From Deltaproteobacteria bacterium (GTDB lineage Bacteria; Desulfobacterota; Binatia; UBA9968): 34,629 nt of DNA. The notes beneath the pieces were generated by a model. It was not told where the DNA came from. It ran no database searches and saw only the letters and a list, made by a program, of their open reading frames with translations. Of the stretch, positions 1-8,067 are shown in pieces. Position numbers and translations under genes: made by a program. The stretch is taken from assembly GCA_016210115.1 (NCBI GenBank), contig JACQUW010000270.1, forward strand, positions 1 through 34,629. The letters are read 5' to 3'. Position 1 is the first letter of the stretch, and every line of letters begins with the position of its first letter.

Positions 1-695
1 CACTTGTTAAAATATTTTTGAATGACGGGAATGGGAACTTTGCCCGCCCTAATGATGCGCGTCAGGCCGGTGTTGCCCGTGAACATATGGAAGAATTCCT
101 CTTTAAGCATGAAAGCGACGCTGCGGGCAAGAGGAGCAAACGCGGAATGACTCAGCATCGTCAACTGATATTTTCCATCGCGATCGACGAATTGCGTATA
201 CGTGAAAAAATCGAGCCAGTTATTAACCGGGGCGTTAAAGGAGCCGAGCAACCGATTGCCCTTAGAGGCTCTGCGTTCAAGAAGCTTTGCCGCCTCCAGC
301 TTGCCCGAATCGCCGAAATAGTTCACCAGGAGATAACACATTTGCCACCCGTGGCGCATCTCCTCCCGGTTAACGCGGACGAGAGACTGCCGATCGTAGT
401 CAGTCGGCGCCGTGTCTAGCAGATTTTTTTGCTGCTCGACCGAGGCAAATTCCGTGTCTCCCTGATAAACGATGAGATTCAGCAGCGCGTCCCGAATCGA
501 TTGATTCGGAATCTGTCCGACCCTTTCCCACTTGGTCTGGGCCTTGAAATCGCCGAATTCGATTTCAGAGCTGTGTGTTTCCCCTAGCTTGGTTTCGAAT
601 TCATAGTCTCCAAGAAGAGCCGCGTCATAGCCGATGTCTTTCTGCCAGTCCCGGAAATGATCAATCCAGTCATCAAAAGTTGAAATTTTCGCCAT
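1..695 (-). CDS. boxB: BoxB-like di-iron epoxidase (benzoyl-CoA 2,3-epoxidase family), 3' part outside window
   Basis: I translated the minus strand by hand; the frame stays open for 231 codons from ATG at 693-695 to the window edge, so the C-terminus is missing. An AGGAGG lies 5 bases before the ATG. The protein carries the ferritin-like di-iron signature of the BoxB/PaaA group: GDTEFASVEQQ (first ligand Glu), then EMRH (ExxH), and later EFFHMFTGNTG (second ExxH). The stretch from GDTE to YLLVNYFG closely resembles BoxB as I remember it. Known BoxB, with the reductase BoxA, epoxidises the ring of benzoyl-CoA in the cytoplasm in aerobic benzoate breakdown. The N-terminus before the first ligand looks short for BoxB. 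No boxA or boxC is visible here, so the real substrate could be another aryl- or acyl-CoA. Family assignment is fairly sure; substrate is not. Confidence 0.72.
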   Translation of the reverse strand, partial: MAKISTFDDWIDHFRDWQKDIGYDAALLGDYEFETKLGETHSSEIEFGDFKAQTKWERVGQIPNQSIRDALLNLIVYQGDTEFASVEQQKNLLDTAPTDYDRQSLVRVNREEMRHGWQMCYLLVNYFGDSGKLEAAKLLERRASKGNRLLGSFNAPVNNWLDFFTYTQFVDRDGKYQLTMLSHSAFAPLARSVAFMLKEEFFHMFTGNTGLTRIIRAGKVPIPVIQKYFNK

Positions 696-739
696 CTTGG
701 CCTCCTTTTTTTTCTGGATGTAGTTCGAACGCTCGTTAG

Positions 740-767
740 AATATACCGCATCCTGGAAAAAAAACAA
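740..767 (-). promoter_or_regulatory. possible sigma70 promoter for the boxB-like gene
   Basis: On the minus strand TTGTTT (767-762) and TATATT (745-740) are 16 bases apart, about 45 bases before the start codon. The -10 matches consensus at five of six positions; the -35 is weak. An eight-base T run just downstream of the ptsP stop overlaps this site and could also help end ptsP transcription, but I see no strong stem before it. Confidence 0.3.
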
Positions 768-784
768 CCCCAAGGCCCAATTTT

Positions 785-3187
785 TCAGTGATAGAGTTCC
801 ATGAGTTCAAGCATTCCGCGGTCCCGCATCTGTTTAAAGAGATATTTCTTAATTTCTCCCACCGTGTCCATCTGGAGAATGATCTGGGTGGTGGCTTTGG
901 CTGCCTGATAGGTCACGGAACGAATCACTTTTTTGACCACTGGAATGAAGAGAGAGCCCATACTGAACTCCTCCAGCCCCATGCCCAGAAGAATCAAGGC
1001 GCATATTGGATCTCCGGCCATCTCCCCGCACATCCCGACCCGCTTACCTTCTCTTTTGGCTGCTTCGATCACTTGCATCAAAGCAGCGAGGACGGCAGGA
1101 TGAAACGCTTCGTAGAGTCCGGCGACTTTTCGGTTGCTCCGATCGACCGCCAAAAGATATTGAATGAGATCATTGGTTCCGATGCTGAAAAAGTTCACTT
1201 CGCGGATTAGCCGAGAGGCCAAATGGACTGCTGAAGGCACTTCAATCATAATTCCCAATTCCATCTGGTGATCAAAGGGAACTTCCTCCCGTTCCAGGTC
1301 TTCTTTCACCTCCGCCAAGATCTCTTTCACTCGCGCAATCTCCTCCAGGCTCGAGACCATTGGAATCAGCATGCGAACGCGCCCCTCAGCTCCCGCCCGC
1401 AAGATCGCCCGCAGTTGAGTCTTGAAGATTTCGACCATCTCGAGAGAAACACGAATCGAGCGCCAGCCCAGGAAGGGGTTAGGCTCCAACGCAGCCCGGC
1501 GGACGTAGGTTGGATATTTGTCCGCTCCAATGTCCAGCGTCCGAATGGTTATCGGCTTGCCGCTCATCCCTTCCACGACCCGACGGTAAAGCGTGTACTG
1601 CTCCTCTTCGCTGGGGAAATCGCGATGGGTAAGGAATGGAATCTCGGTGCGATAAAGACCGATGCCCTGGGCCCCGTGAAATTGAGCGAAGGCAATATCA
1701 CTCAAAAGACCAATATTGGCGTAGAGGGAGACGCGGTGGCCGTCCAGCGTCTCTGCCGGAAGGTCTCGCAGTTCATCGAGCTCGCGATTGAAGGCCAGAT
1801 ATTCTCGTTCGAGGCGATCATATTCCCGGACTATTTCATGACTGGGATTGATATAGACCGTCCCTGCGTGGCCGTCCACGATTAGGGAGTCTCCCTGACG
1901 AACCGTCTCCATGAGCCCTTCCACGGCCACCACGCTCGGAATTTCGAAAGACTTTGCCAGAATGGACGCGTGGGAGGTCACCCCTCCCGTCGAGAGAACG
2001 ATTCCCCGAAAATGATCCCCTTCGATGAGCGAAAGGTCAGCCGGTGATAGATCCTCGGCCACCAGAATGGCATCTTTGGGAAGCGCGGCCCTTTCTTCGC
2101 TGATGCCGGCCAGGTTCTCCAGCAGCCTGTGAGCTACGTCTTTAACATCCGCCGCCCGCTCCCGCAGGTATTCATCCTCGATTTGCTTAATCGAATCCAG
2201 ATGCTGGCTAAAGACACTGCTGACGGCCGACTCCGCGGTGAGCTTTTCCCTCCGGATCATTCTTTCGACGTTCTCAATAATCGAGGGGTCTTCCAGCATC
2301 AGACGGTGCACATCAAAGAGCGCCCCTTCTTCTTTGGAAATAAGCGTGCTCATCCGGTGCTTGAGATTTTGAATCTGTTCTATTCCCCTTTCGACCGCGG
2401 CCCGGAATCTCTCGATCTCCCGCTGGGGATTTTTTGTCCGCTCCTTCTTTACGGCGCTTAAATCCATCCGGGGTTTGAGCACGTAAGCCGTACCGCGGCC
2501 GAAGCCCGGAGCGACGGAAAGGCCCGCGAGACGGCCCCTCCATTTGTGCACTATGCCTCTGGGGGCAGCCTCCCGTTTTCGTCCTTCGTAGGATCGCAGT
2601 CTCCTGATCGCATCGATGAGTCGCTTCTGGTACTCCTTCCGTTCCCGCTCTTTATCCTTGAGCGAATCCAGCAGACGCGCCTGAATGATGATGCTGGAGA
2701 CCTGAGCGGAAATTGCCTTGAGCAGACGGGTCTCATCCCGAGAAAACTCGCGTCGGCGTGAGGTCTGGACAACCAGAACACCTAGGGGCATTCTTTTCTC
2801 GATCAGAGGAACCCCGAGGAAAGAATGGAAGCGCTCCTCGCCAGTCTCAGGAAAGTACTTATACCGGGGATGGGCCTGAGCGTCGACGACCATGACCGGG
2901 CTCATCTGCTCGAGTACCCAGCCTGTGAGCCCTTCATTCACCGCCATCGAGACCTTGCCTACTGCTTCCTGATCCAGGCCCAGGGTGGCTCGAAGCGTGA
3001 GACGATTCTTCTGCCGGTCTAAAATGTACAGCGAGCAGACCTCCGTCTCCATCCGTTCGGCGACCATCGCAACGATGCTTTTCAGGGTCTCCTGAAGATC
3101 CTGAGAATGGCTGATAACCGTGCTGATATCCTCCAGAATCACCAGATGCGGATGAGCCCTGCGTAAAAATTTTCGTGCCTTTCCCAT
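785..3187 (-). CDS. ptsP: phosphoenolpyruvate--protein phosphotransferase PtsP (Enzyme I-Ntr) with GAF domain
   Basis: 800 residues, the usual size for PtsP. Residues about 20-170 form a GAF sensor domain, followed by a charged helix and the Enzyme I N-terminal domain (about 220-360). The phosphohistidine domain has GGVTSHASILAKS with the predicted phosphorylated His at 406. The C-terminal PEP-binding barrel shows GIGLYRTEIPF, SIGTNDLIQY and MCGEMAGDP with the catalytic Cys. Known family role: autophosphorylates from PEP and passes phosphate to NPr, linking nitrogen status (2-oxoglutarate, glutamine) to regulation in the cytoplasm. A C-terminal tail of about 40 residues follows the barrel. 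No ptsO/npr or ptsN gene is in the window. It lies 81 bases after the radical SAM gene in the same direction, so it may be the end of the heme operon or have its own promoter. Confidence 0.93.
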   Translation of the reverse strand: MGKARKFLRRAHPHLVILEDISTVISHSQDLQETLKSIVAMVAERMETEVCSLYILDRQKNRLTLRATLGLDQEAVGKVSMAVNEGLTGWVLEQMSPVMVVDAQAHPRYKYFPETGEERFHSFLGVPLIEKRMPLGVLVVQTSRRREFSRDETRLLKAISAQVSSIIIQARLLDSLKDKERERKEYQKRLIDAIRRLRSYEGRKREAAPRGIVHKWRGRLAGLSVAPGFGRGTAYVLKPRMDLSAVKKERTKNPQREIERFRAAVERGIEQIQNLKHRMSTLISKEEGALFDVHRLMLEDPSIIENVERMIRREKLTAESAVSSVFSQHLDSIKQIEDEYLRERAADVKDVAHRLLENLAGISEERAALPKDAILVAEDLSPADLSLIEGDHFRGIVLSTGGVTSHASILAKSFEIPSVVAVEGLMETVRQGDSLIVDGHAGTVYINPSHEIVREYDRLEREYLAFNRELDELRDLPAETLDGHRVSLYANIGLLSDIAFAQFHGAQGIGLYRTEIPFLTHRDFPSEEEQYTLYRRVVEGMSGKPITIRTLDIGADKYPTYVRRAALEPNPFLGWRSIRVSLEMVEIFKTQLRAILRAGAEGRVRMLIPMVSSLEEIARVKEILAEVKEDLEREEVPFDHQMELGIMIEVPSAVHLASRLIREVNFFSIGTNDLIQYLLAVDRSNRKVAGLYEAFHPAVLAALMQVIEAAKREGKRVGMCGEMAGDPICALILLGMGLEEFSMGSLFIPVVKKVIRSVTYQAAKATTQIILQMDTVGEIKKYLFKQMRDRGMLELMELYH

Positions 3188-3199
3188 AAAAGCGAAACT

Positions 3200-3229
3200 A
3201 TTCTATGCGGGTTCCGAAGTAAAATACAA
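3200..3229 (-). promoter_or_regulatory. possible promoter for ptsP
   Basis: On the minus strand TTGTAT (3229-3224) and TAGAAT (3205-3200) are 18 bases apart and end 12 bases before the ptsP ATG. The -10 is good (five of six) and the -35 moderate, but the leader would be very short, so this is tentative. Confidence 0.25.
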
Positions 3230-3246
3230 TGTGGAGGTTTCCGCTG

Positions 3247-3298
3247 GCGTGAACGCCAAGCTCACGCGTCAATGCAGCCGGAGAGCAGACCTCCGGCT
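3247..3298 (-). terminator. two adjacent hairpins at the 3' end of the radical SAM gene
   Basis: An 8-bp perfect stem AGCCGGAG/CTCCGGCT (3276-3283 with 3291-3298, 7-base loop) lies in the last codons of the gene. A 6-bp stem GCGTGA/TCACGC (3247-3252 with 3262-3267) follows its stop. No T run follows on the minus strand, so this is not a classic intrinsic terminator. It could slow or stop read-through from the heme operon into ptsP, or protect the 3' end. Confidence 0.35.
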
Positions 3299-4327
3299 TA
3301 GCCTGCGAGAGTTTTCTGTTGCGGCAAAATAGCCCGGAATCTTTTCACCGCAACGGCAACGATCTCCGATAAGATTACATTGCAGGACCTCGTGCCAGGA
3401 ACGGCGGATCAGAACCTCCCGGCATTTGGAACAGAAGGTCGTTTGCCCCTCATCGTCGAAAACATTACCCACGTAGCAAAATTTGATTCCCGTTGACAAG
3501 GCAATTTGGCGCGCCCGGCGGAGGGTTGAGGCTGGAGTTCTCGGTTTATCCGTCATTTTGAAATCTGGATGAAATGCGGTGAAGTGGAGCGGCACGTTTT
3601 CACCCAAGTTCTCCAGAATCCAATCGCACATGGTTTGAGTTTCCTCCGGGCTATCGTTCTCGCCCGGGATCATGAGATTGGTGATTTCAAGCCAGACATC
3701 AGTTTCACGCTTCAACCAAATCAGCGTATCGAGCACGGGATCCAAGTGGGAGAAAGTGAGCTTACGATAAAAACGTTCCGTAAACCCTTTAAGATCGACG
3801 TTAGCAGCATCGATGGTGCGATAGACTTCCCGGCGAGCCTCCGGCGTGATGTACCCTGCCGTCACCATGACACTCTTTAGACCTTGTTCCCGCGCCAGGC
3901 GGGAAATGTCCATAACGAACTCGCCCCAGATCACCGGGTCGTTATAAGTGAACGCGATGCTCGGAACCCCATTCGCCAGCGCCAGCTTCACGACCTCCTC
4001 AGGTCCAGCGTTCAGACTTTGGGAATCATCGAGCTCAGCCTTGCTAATGCTCCAGTTTTGGCAAAAGCGACAGCCCAAATTACAGCCTGCAGTCCCGAAG
4101 CTCAGAATGCTGCTTCCCGGTAGAAAGTGGTTCAATGGTTTTTTTTCGATGGGATCAAGGGCGAAACCGGTGGATTTGCCGTATCCGAGGGAGTAAAGTT
4201 TCCCGCCTATGTTCTTACGGATATAGCAGAAGCCGGGCTGCCCCTCGCCGATCCGGCAATAGCGCGGGCAGAGCGTGCAGAGAATCCGGCCATCGTTTTC
4301 CGTGTGCCACCAGAGGGCTTCCTTCAT
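3269..4327 (-). CDS. amrS: AmmeMemoRadiSam-type radical SAM protein
   Basis: 352 residues. The radical SAM cluster motif is CNLGCRFCQNW (CxxxCxxC) near residue 80. It is preceded by an N-terminal Cys-rich segment (CTLCPRYC) and followed by a C-terminal metal-binding pair (CSKC, then CRCG) typical of the COG1180 branch called AmmeMemoRadiSam system radical SAM enzyme, related to pyruvate formate-lyase activase. The reaction of this branch is not established to my knowledge. The usual companions (Memo-like and AMMECR1-like proteins) are absent from the window. It starts 36 bases after the hemG stop, so it is probably co-transcribed with the heme genes. A GAGGGA stretch about 10 bases before the ATG is a fair ribosome site. 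The last 15 or so residues (Arg/Ser-rich) look unconserved. Confidence 0.85.
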   Translation of the reverse strand: MKEALWWHTENDGRILCTLCPRYCRIGEGQPGFCYIRKNIGGKLYSLGYGKSTGFALDPIEKKPLNHFLPGSSILSFGTAGCNLGCRFCQNWSISKAELDDSQSLNAGPEEVVKLALANGVPSIAFTYNDPVIWGEFVMDISRLAREQGLKSVMVTAGYITPEARREVYRTIDAANVDLKGFTERFYRKLTFSHLDPVLDTLIWLKRETDVWLEITNLMIPGENDSPEETQTMCDWILENLGENVPLHFTAFHPDFKMTDKPRTPASTLRRARQIALSTGIKFCYVGNVFDDEGQTTFCSKCREVLIRRSWHEVLQCNLIGDRCRCGEKIPGYFAATENSRRLSRRSALRLH

Positions 4328-4363
4328 AAAAAAATCATCCCTCTTTTTGGCGCACAGCGCAAG

Positions 4364-5845
4364 CTATTGTTCTCGCCCGGAAAGCCCCGCCCCTAGGGCG
4401 CCGGTCGTGGATAATCCGGGCTCATAGCCCTTTAATTCCCGCAGCACTTTTTCAGCGGCCTCTTCTCCGCTGTGGATGCAATCAGCCATTCCCACGCCGT
4501 GATAGGCGTTGCCTGAGAGCGCCAGACCTGGAAATCCAGCCAAGCTCGCGTTCACACGCCTCACCGTTTCCTGGTGTCCCACAGGATACTGCGGCATGGC
4601 GCGTGCATGCCGAGAGATGCGGCAGAAGAGCGGAGCCGCCGTTACCCCGAGCAGATCGGCCAGCTCTTGGCGCACGCTGGTTTCCATTTTTGTATCATCC
4701 TGCGCGAAAAGTGACGGCTCGAGCGCGCCTCCGACAAACGCTCTAAGAAGCACGCAGCCCTCGGGCGCTCTGCCAGAATACTTGATGCTGCTGAACGTGC
4801 AGGCGATGATCTTTCGCTTCTCAACCGCGGGAACGACGAACCCAAACCCATCGAGCGGATGAGGGATGTCCGTCCGCCGGTAGGCCAGGGTTACGGTCGC
4901 CGTTGAAGAATAGGCGATGGCGTGAAGCTCGCGGGCAGCTTCCGGCGCGATCGAGGAAAGAATCTTCGCCGCGCGAAAGGAAGGCACGGAGAGAATGACT
5001 CCATCCGCTTCAATTCTTTCCGAACCGCTCGTAATCACCACCCACCCTCGCCGGCCCGCATCCGATTCCAGCGCCGCCACCCGGATCCCAAGACGCACAT
5101 GGTCTCCCTGGAGCTTATTGGCCAAGGCGTCTACGAGCTCCTGCATGCCTCCGGCGAGAGTGACAAAGAGGCTCCAGCGCGCTCCACTTCCCGCCTTGGA
5201 GATCTTAGAGCGGCGGAGTTCCGCCCGCCACATCGCCCAGGTGACGCTCCGTTTTTCCCGTTCCATTTCGAGGAAACGGGGCATGGTCGATTTGACACTC
5301 AGCTTTTCAGGATCAGCCGCGTAGATGCCGCCGACCAGGGGTTGGGCGACGCGGTCGAGCACTTCCTGGCCAAAGCGCCTTCGGACAAATGAGGCGAGGC
5401 TCTCATCTCCATCTCCGCCCATCCGAGGAAGGAAAAGCTCCGCGGCCATCCTCAGTTTTCCACGCCAGGAAAAAAGCGGCGTCTGAACGATCGGCCAGAA
5501 TCGAGTCGGCGCGAGTAAATAGAAACCGTCCGGAAGAGGTCTCAGTAAATTTTTATGCACAACATAGATCTGCCGGTAACCCGGGTTGGTGGAAAGCAAA
5601 CGAGACGACAATCCCAGACGCTCGCATAACCGCAGCGCCCAGGGTTTTTCCGAGATGAAGGAATCGGGTCCAGCCTCGACGAGAAAATCTTCGCGCCGCT
5701 CGGTTGCAATAGAGCCGCCCAGCCGCTGCTGGGCCTCCAGGAGCGTAATTTCCAGGTCGAGAGCTTTCTCTCGTTTGAGTTCGGTCAGCCGATGCGCAGC
5801 GGCCAGGCCGGAAATTCCTCCACCAACGACGATAATCCGGTGCAT
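4364..5845 (-). CDS. hemG: protoporphyrinogen oxidase (oxygen-dependent, HemY type)
   Basis: 493 residues. The N-terminus holds the FAD-binding motif GGGISGLAAAH (about residues 8-18) followed by the acidic strand end of the Rossmann fold. The C-terminus has the second FAD motif region ending in GNAYHGVGMADCI. Length and layout match the flavin amine-oxidase-like protoporphyrinogen oxidase called HemY in Bacillus and HemG in many annotations. It oxidises protoporphyrinogen IX to protoporphyrin IX using oxygen (coproporphyrinogen in the coproporphyrin-dependent branch). It starts one base after the hemH stop, which indicates translational coupling. The order hemE-hemH-hemG is the classic cluster. 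Which branch of heme synthesis operates cannot be decided here because neither HemQ nor HemN/HemF is in the window. Confidence 0.92.
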   Translation of the reverse strand: MHRIIVVGGGISGLAAAHRLTELKREKALDLEITLLEAQQRLGGSIATERREDFLVEAGPDSFISEKPWALRLCERLGLSSRLLSTNPGYRQIYVVHKNLLRPLPDGFYLLAPTRFWPIVQTPLFSWRGKLRMAAELFLPRMGGDGDESLASFVRRRFGQEVLDRVAQPLVGGIYAADPEKLSVKSTMPRFLEMEREKRSVTWAMWRAELRRSKISKAGSGARWSLFVTLAGGMQELVDALANKLQGDHVRLGIRVAALESDAGRRGWVVITSGSERIEADGVILSVPSFRAAKILSSIAPEAARELHAIAYSSTATVTLAYRRTDIPHPLDGFGFVVPAVEKRKIIACTFSSIKYSGRAPEGCVLLRAFVGGALEPSLFAQDDTKMETSVRQELADLLGVTAAPLFCRISRHARAMPQYPVGHQETVRRVNASLAGFPGLALSGNAYHGVGMADCIHSGEEAAEKVLRELKGYEPGLSTTGALGAGLSGREQ

Positions 5846-5846
5846 A

Positions 5847-6785
5847 TCAGGTAGAAGTAGAATCCAGAGCAGCCTTTATCACCTCTGCCATCATACGAAT
5901 GAAAGTCGGATGGTCATTCGGGCAAGCGGCGCGCGCGAAGCGGACCCCCAGATCTTCGGCTATTTTTCTGGCCTCCATATCGAGGTCATAGAGAACCTCG
6001 ACATGATCACAGACAAAACCGATCGGAGCGATAACGACTTCGCGAACGCCTTCGGTTGCAAGGTCCCGGATCGCCCGGCCGATATCGGGTTCAAGCCAGG
6101 GTTCTGTTGGCCTCCCGCTGCGGCTTTGGTAGGCAATCAGACAGCGCTGATGCCCAAGAGACGCAGCTATCGATCTCGCGCTTTCGCTGATTTGCTGCGT
6201 ATAAGGGGAACGCGCAGCCATCGGTGCCGGTACGCTGTGCGCGGTGAAGACGATGGCCAAAGCCGCACGATTTTCCGGTGCGAAATTCCCCAAGACCGAC
6301 TCGATCCGCTCTACCCAGGATTGGATAAAGAGTGGATGATCGTACCAAGGCGGGCAATAGTCGATCTCGAGAGCCTGGCCATCAAGCTCAGCCCCTGACC
6401 TGGACACGTCTTCCTGATAGCGCTCCCAGCTTGCCTCTGTTTGATGAGAAGAGAGAATAAAACCCAGCCCCCTCTTTACACCGTTGCCGGCCATTCGCTG
6501 GAGAGTTTGTTTAATAAAAGGAACCGAATGCCGCAGCCCTACGAAAACGGGAAGTTGGAGACCGGCCTGCCTTAACGCCTGCTCAAGCAGCGCCGACTGC
6601 CGGAAGGTGATTTCAGTCAGCGGAGACTTTCCGCCGACGGCTTCGTAGTGGCGCGCTACCTCTTCAATCCGCTGGGGAGGCACGGGAATCCCCTTGACGA
6701 CGCGTTCGATGAAGGGCCGAATTTCCTGAGGAGACGTGGGGCCTCCGAAAGCCATCAGCAGGACCGCATCGTAAGAAACAGACAT
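5847..6785 (-). CDS. hemH: ferrochelatase
   Basis: 312 residues, normal for bacterial ferrochelatase. It begins with the family-typical LLMAFGGPTSPQEI. The catalytic His lies in FTAHSVPAPM and the conserved Glu in CDHVEVLYDLD, both metal-insertion site residues. It inserts Fe2+ into the porphyrin ring in the last step of the protoporphyrin branch (or into coproporphyrin in the alternative branch). The start lies 10 bases after the hemE stop and its end is one base from the hemG start, so it is the middle gene of a tight operon. No Cys-rich 2Fe-2S C-terminal extension is seen. Confidence 0.95.
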   Translation of the reverse strand: MSVSYDAVLLMAFGGPTSPQEIRPFIERVVKGIPVPPQRIEEVARHYEAVGGKSPLTEITFRQSALLEQALRQAGLQLPVFVGLRHSVPFIKQTLQRMAGNGVKRGLGFILSSHQTEASWERYQEDVSRSGAELDGQALEIDYCPPWYDHPLFIQSWVERIESVLGNFAPENRAALAIVFTAHSVPAPMAARSPYTQQISESARSIAASLGHQRCLIAYQSRSGRPTEPWLEPDIGRAIRDLATEGVREVVIAPIGFVCDHVEVLYDLDMEARKIAEDLGVRFARAACPNDHPTFIRMMAEVIKAALDSTST

Positions 6786-6795
6786 CGACTCTTGC

Positions 6796-7830
6796 TCACC
6801 GCATGCTAAGCTCGTGCACCGCCCGAACCATCTCGATCACATGTTCCACCGGAGTCTCCGGCAAAACACCATGGCCGAGATTGAAGATATGTCCGGGCCT
6901 CCCGGCGGCGCGCCGCAAAATATTTTCAACCCGGCGCCTGATTTCAGGGGAAGGAGCATAAAGAGCCACTGGGTCCAGATTCCCTTGAATCCCCACGTCA
7001 TACCCGATTTTCTGCCATGCCTGGTCCAGATTGACCCGCCAATCGATGCCAATGACATTCCCGCCCGCCTCCCGCAGCAATTTCAGAAGACCGGCTGTTC
7101 CGGTACTGAAGTGGATCACGGGGATGCCGGGAGTGATGGATGCTATGGTGAGACGAGTATAGGGGAACACGTAGTCCCGATAATCTTCCGGCGCCATGCA
7201 TCCAACCCAGCTATCGAAGAGCTGGACCACCTGAGCGCCGGCCGCAATCTGACCATTTAGGTAGCTGGCCAGAAGACGCGCGAGCCGCTCCATCAGCGCG
7301 TGCCATGCGCCCCGATCAGAATAGATTAATTGCTTAGTGTGACGGTAGTCGCGCGATCCACCTCCCTCGATCAGATATGACGCCAGCGTAAACGGCGCGC
7401 CGGCAAATCCGATCAGAGGCACTTTGCCATTGAGCGCCGCGCAGATTTTTCTTACGGCGTCAAAAACATATGAAAGCTCCTCTTGGGGGTTAAAATCGAC
7501 GAGACGGTCCACATCAACGCCGGTGCGAACGGGACGATGAATTTTGGGTCCATCACTCTTCGCATATTCGAGTCCGACGCCCATAGGCTCGAGAACCAAA
7601 AGGATATCCGCAAACAGAATCGCCGCGTCGACTCCCAGTCTCTCAACGGGCGTTACGGTTATTTCGGTTGCGAGGTCAGGCCGCTTGCAAAGATCCAAAA
7701 AGCTGAACTGGGCCCTGAGCTTTCGATAATCCTCCATGTAACGCCCAGCCTGCCGCATGAGCCATACGGGAGTATACGGAGTTTTCTGAAGCCGACATGC
7801 GGCAAGAAATGGATGGTCAGGACCGGTCAT
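6796..7830 (-). CDS. hemE: uroporphyrinogen decarboxylase
   Basis: 344 residues. The N-terminus holds the substrate-binding motif VWLMRQAGRYMEDYR, followed by FADILLVLEPMG with the conserved catalytic Asp and by GFAGAPFTLASYLIEG. It removes four acetate carboxyls from uroporphyrinogen III to give coproporphyrinogen III in the cytoplasm. It is the first gene of the hemE-hemH-hemG-amrS group on the minus strand. The ribosome site is weak (AACGAG region), but the start fits the usual family N-terminus, about 20 residues before the RQAGR motif. Confidence 0.95.
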   Translation of the reverse strand: MTGPDHPFLAACRLQKTPYTPVWLMRQAGRYMEDYRKLRAQFSFLDLCKRPDLATEITVTPVERLGVDAAILFADILLVLEPMGVGLEYAKSDGPKIHRPVRTGVDVDRLVDFNPQEELSYVFDAVRKICAALNGKVPLIGFAGAPFTLASYLIEGGGSRDYRHTKQLIYSDRGAWHALMERLARLLASYLNGQIAAGAQVVQLFDSWVGCMAPEDYRDYVFPYTRLTIASITPGIPVIHFSTGTAGLLKLLREAGGNVIGIDWRVNLDQAWQKIGYDVGIQGNLDPVALYAPSPEIRRRVENILRRAAGRPGHIFNLGHGVLPETPVEHVIEMVRAVHELSMR

Positions 7831-7878
7831 GAGACTCGTTGTTCTTAAGAGCTTTGTTGATGCACCAGGCTCGATCCC

Positions 7879-7908
7879 ATTTAACCTTGAATCCTATTCC
7901 GGTTTCAA
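7879..7908 (-). promoter_or_regulatory. likely promoter of the heme operon
   Basis: On the minus strand TTGAAA (7908-7903) and TTAAAT (7884-7879) are separated by 18 bases, roughly 50 bases before the hemE start. Both hexamers match the sigma70 consensus reasonably. The 237-base gap between hemE and the moaA stop has no other gene that I can support. Confidence 0.4.
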
Positions 7909-8067
7909 GAGTTGCAGGGTACCTGTGCTCGCCATGCGCTAAACTGAACTTATCGAAAGCAGATCGGGTCCGCGAATAGCGGGAAGATACTAACAAGATC
8001 TAGGAGGCAGGAAAGAACCGGGGATTTTTTTGCCTTGGGAAAATGCGCCCGAGTGGGAGAGAGTTTG

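Noticed and set aside
5586-6398. 270-codon plus-strand frame opposite hemG and hemH
   Set aside because: It spans the hemG-hemH junction in antisense and has no family features; both heme genes are clear on the minus strand.
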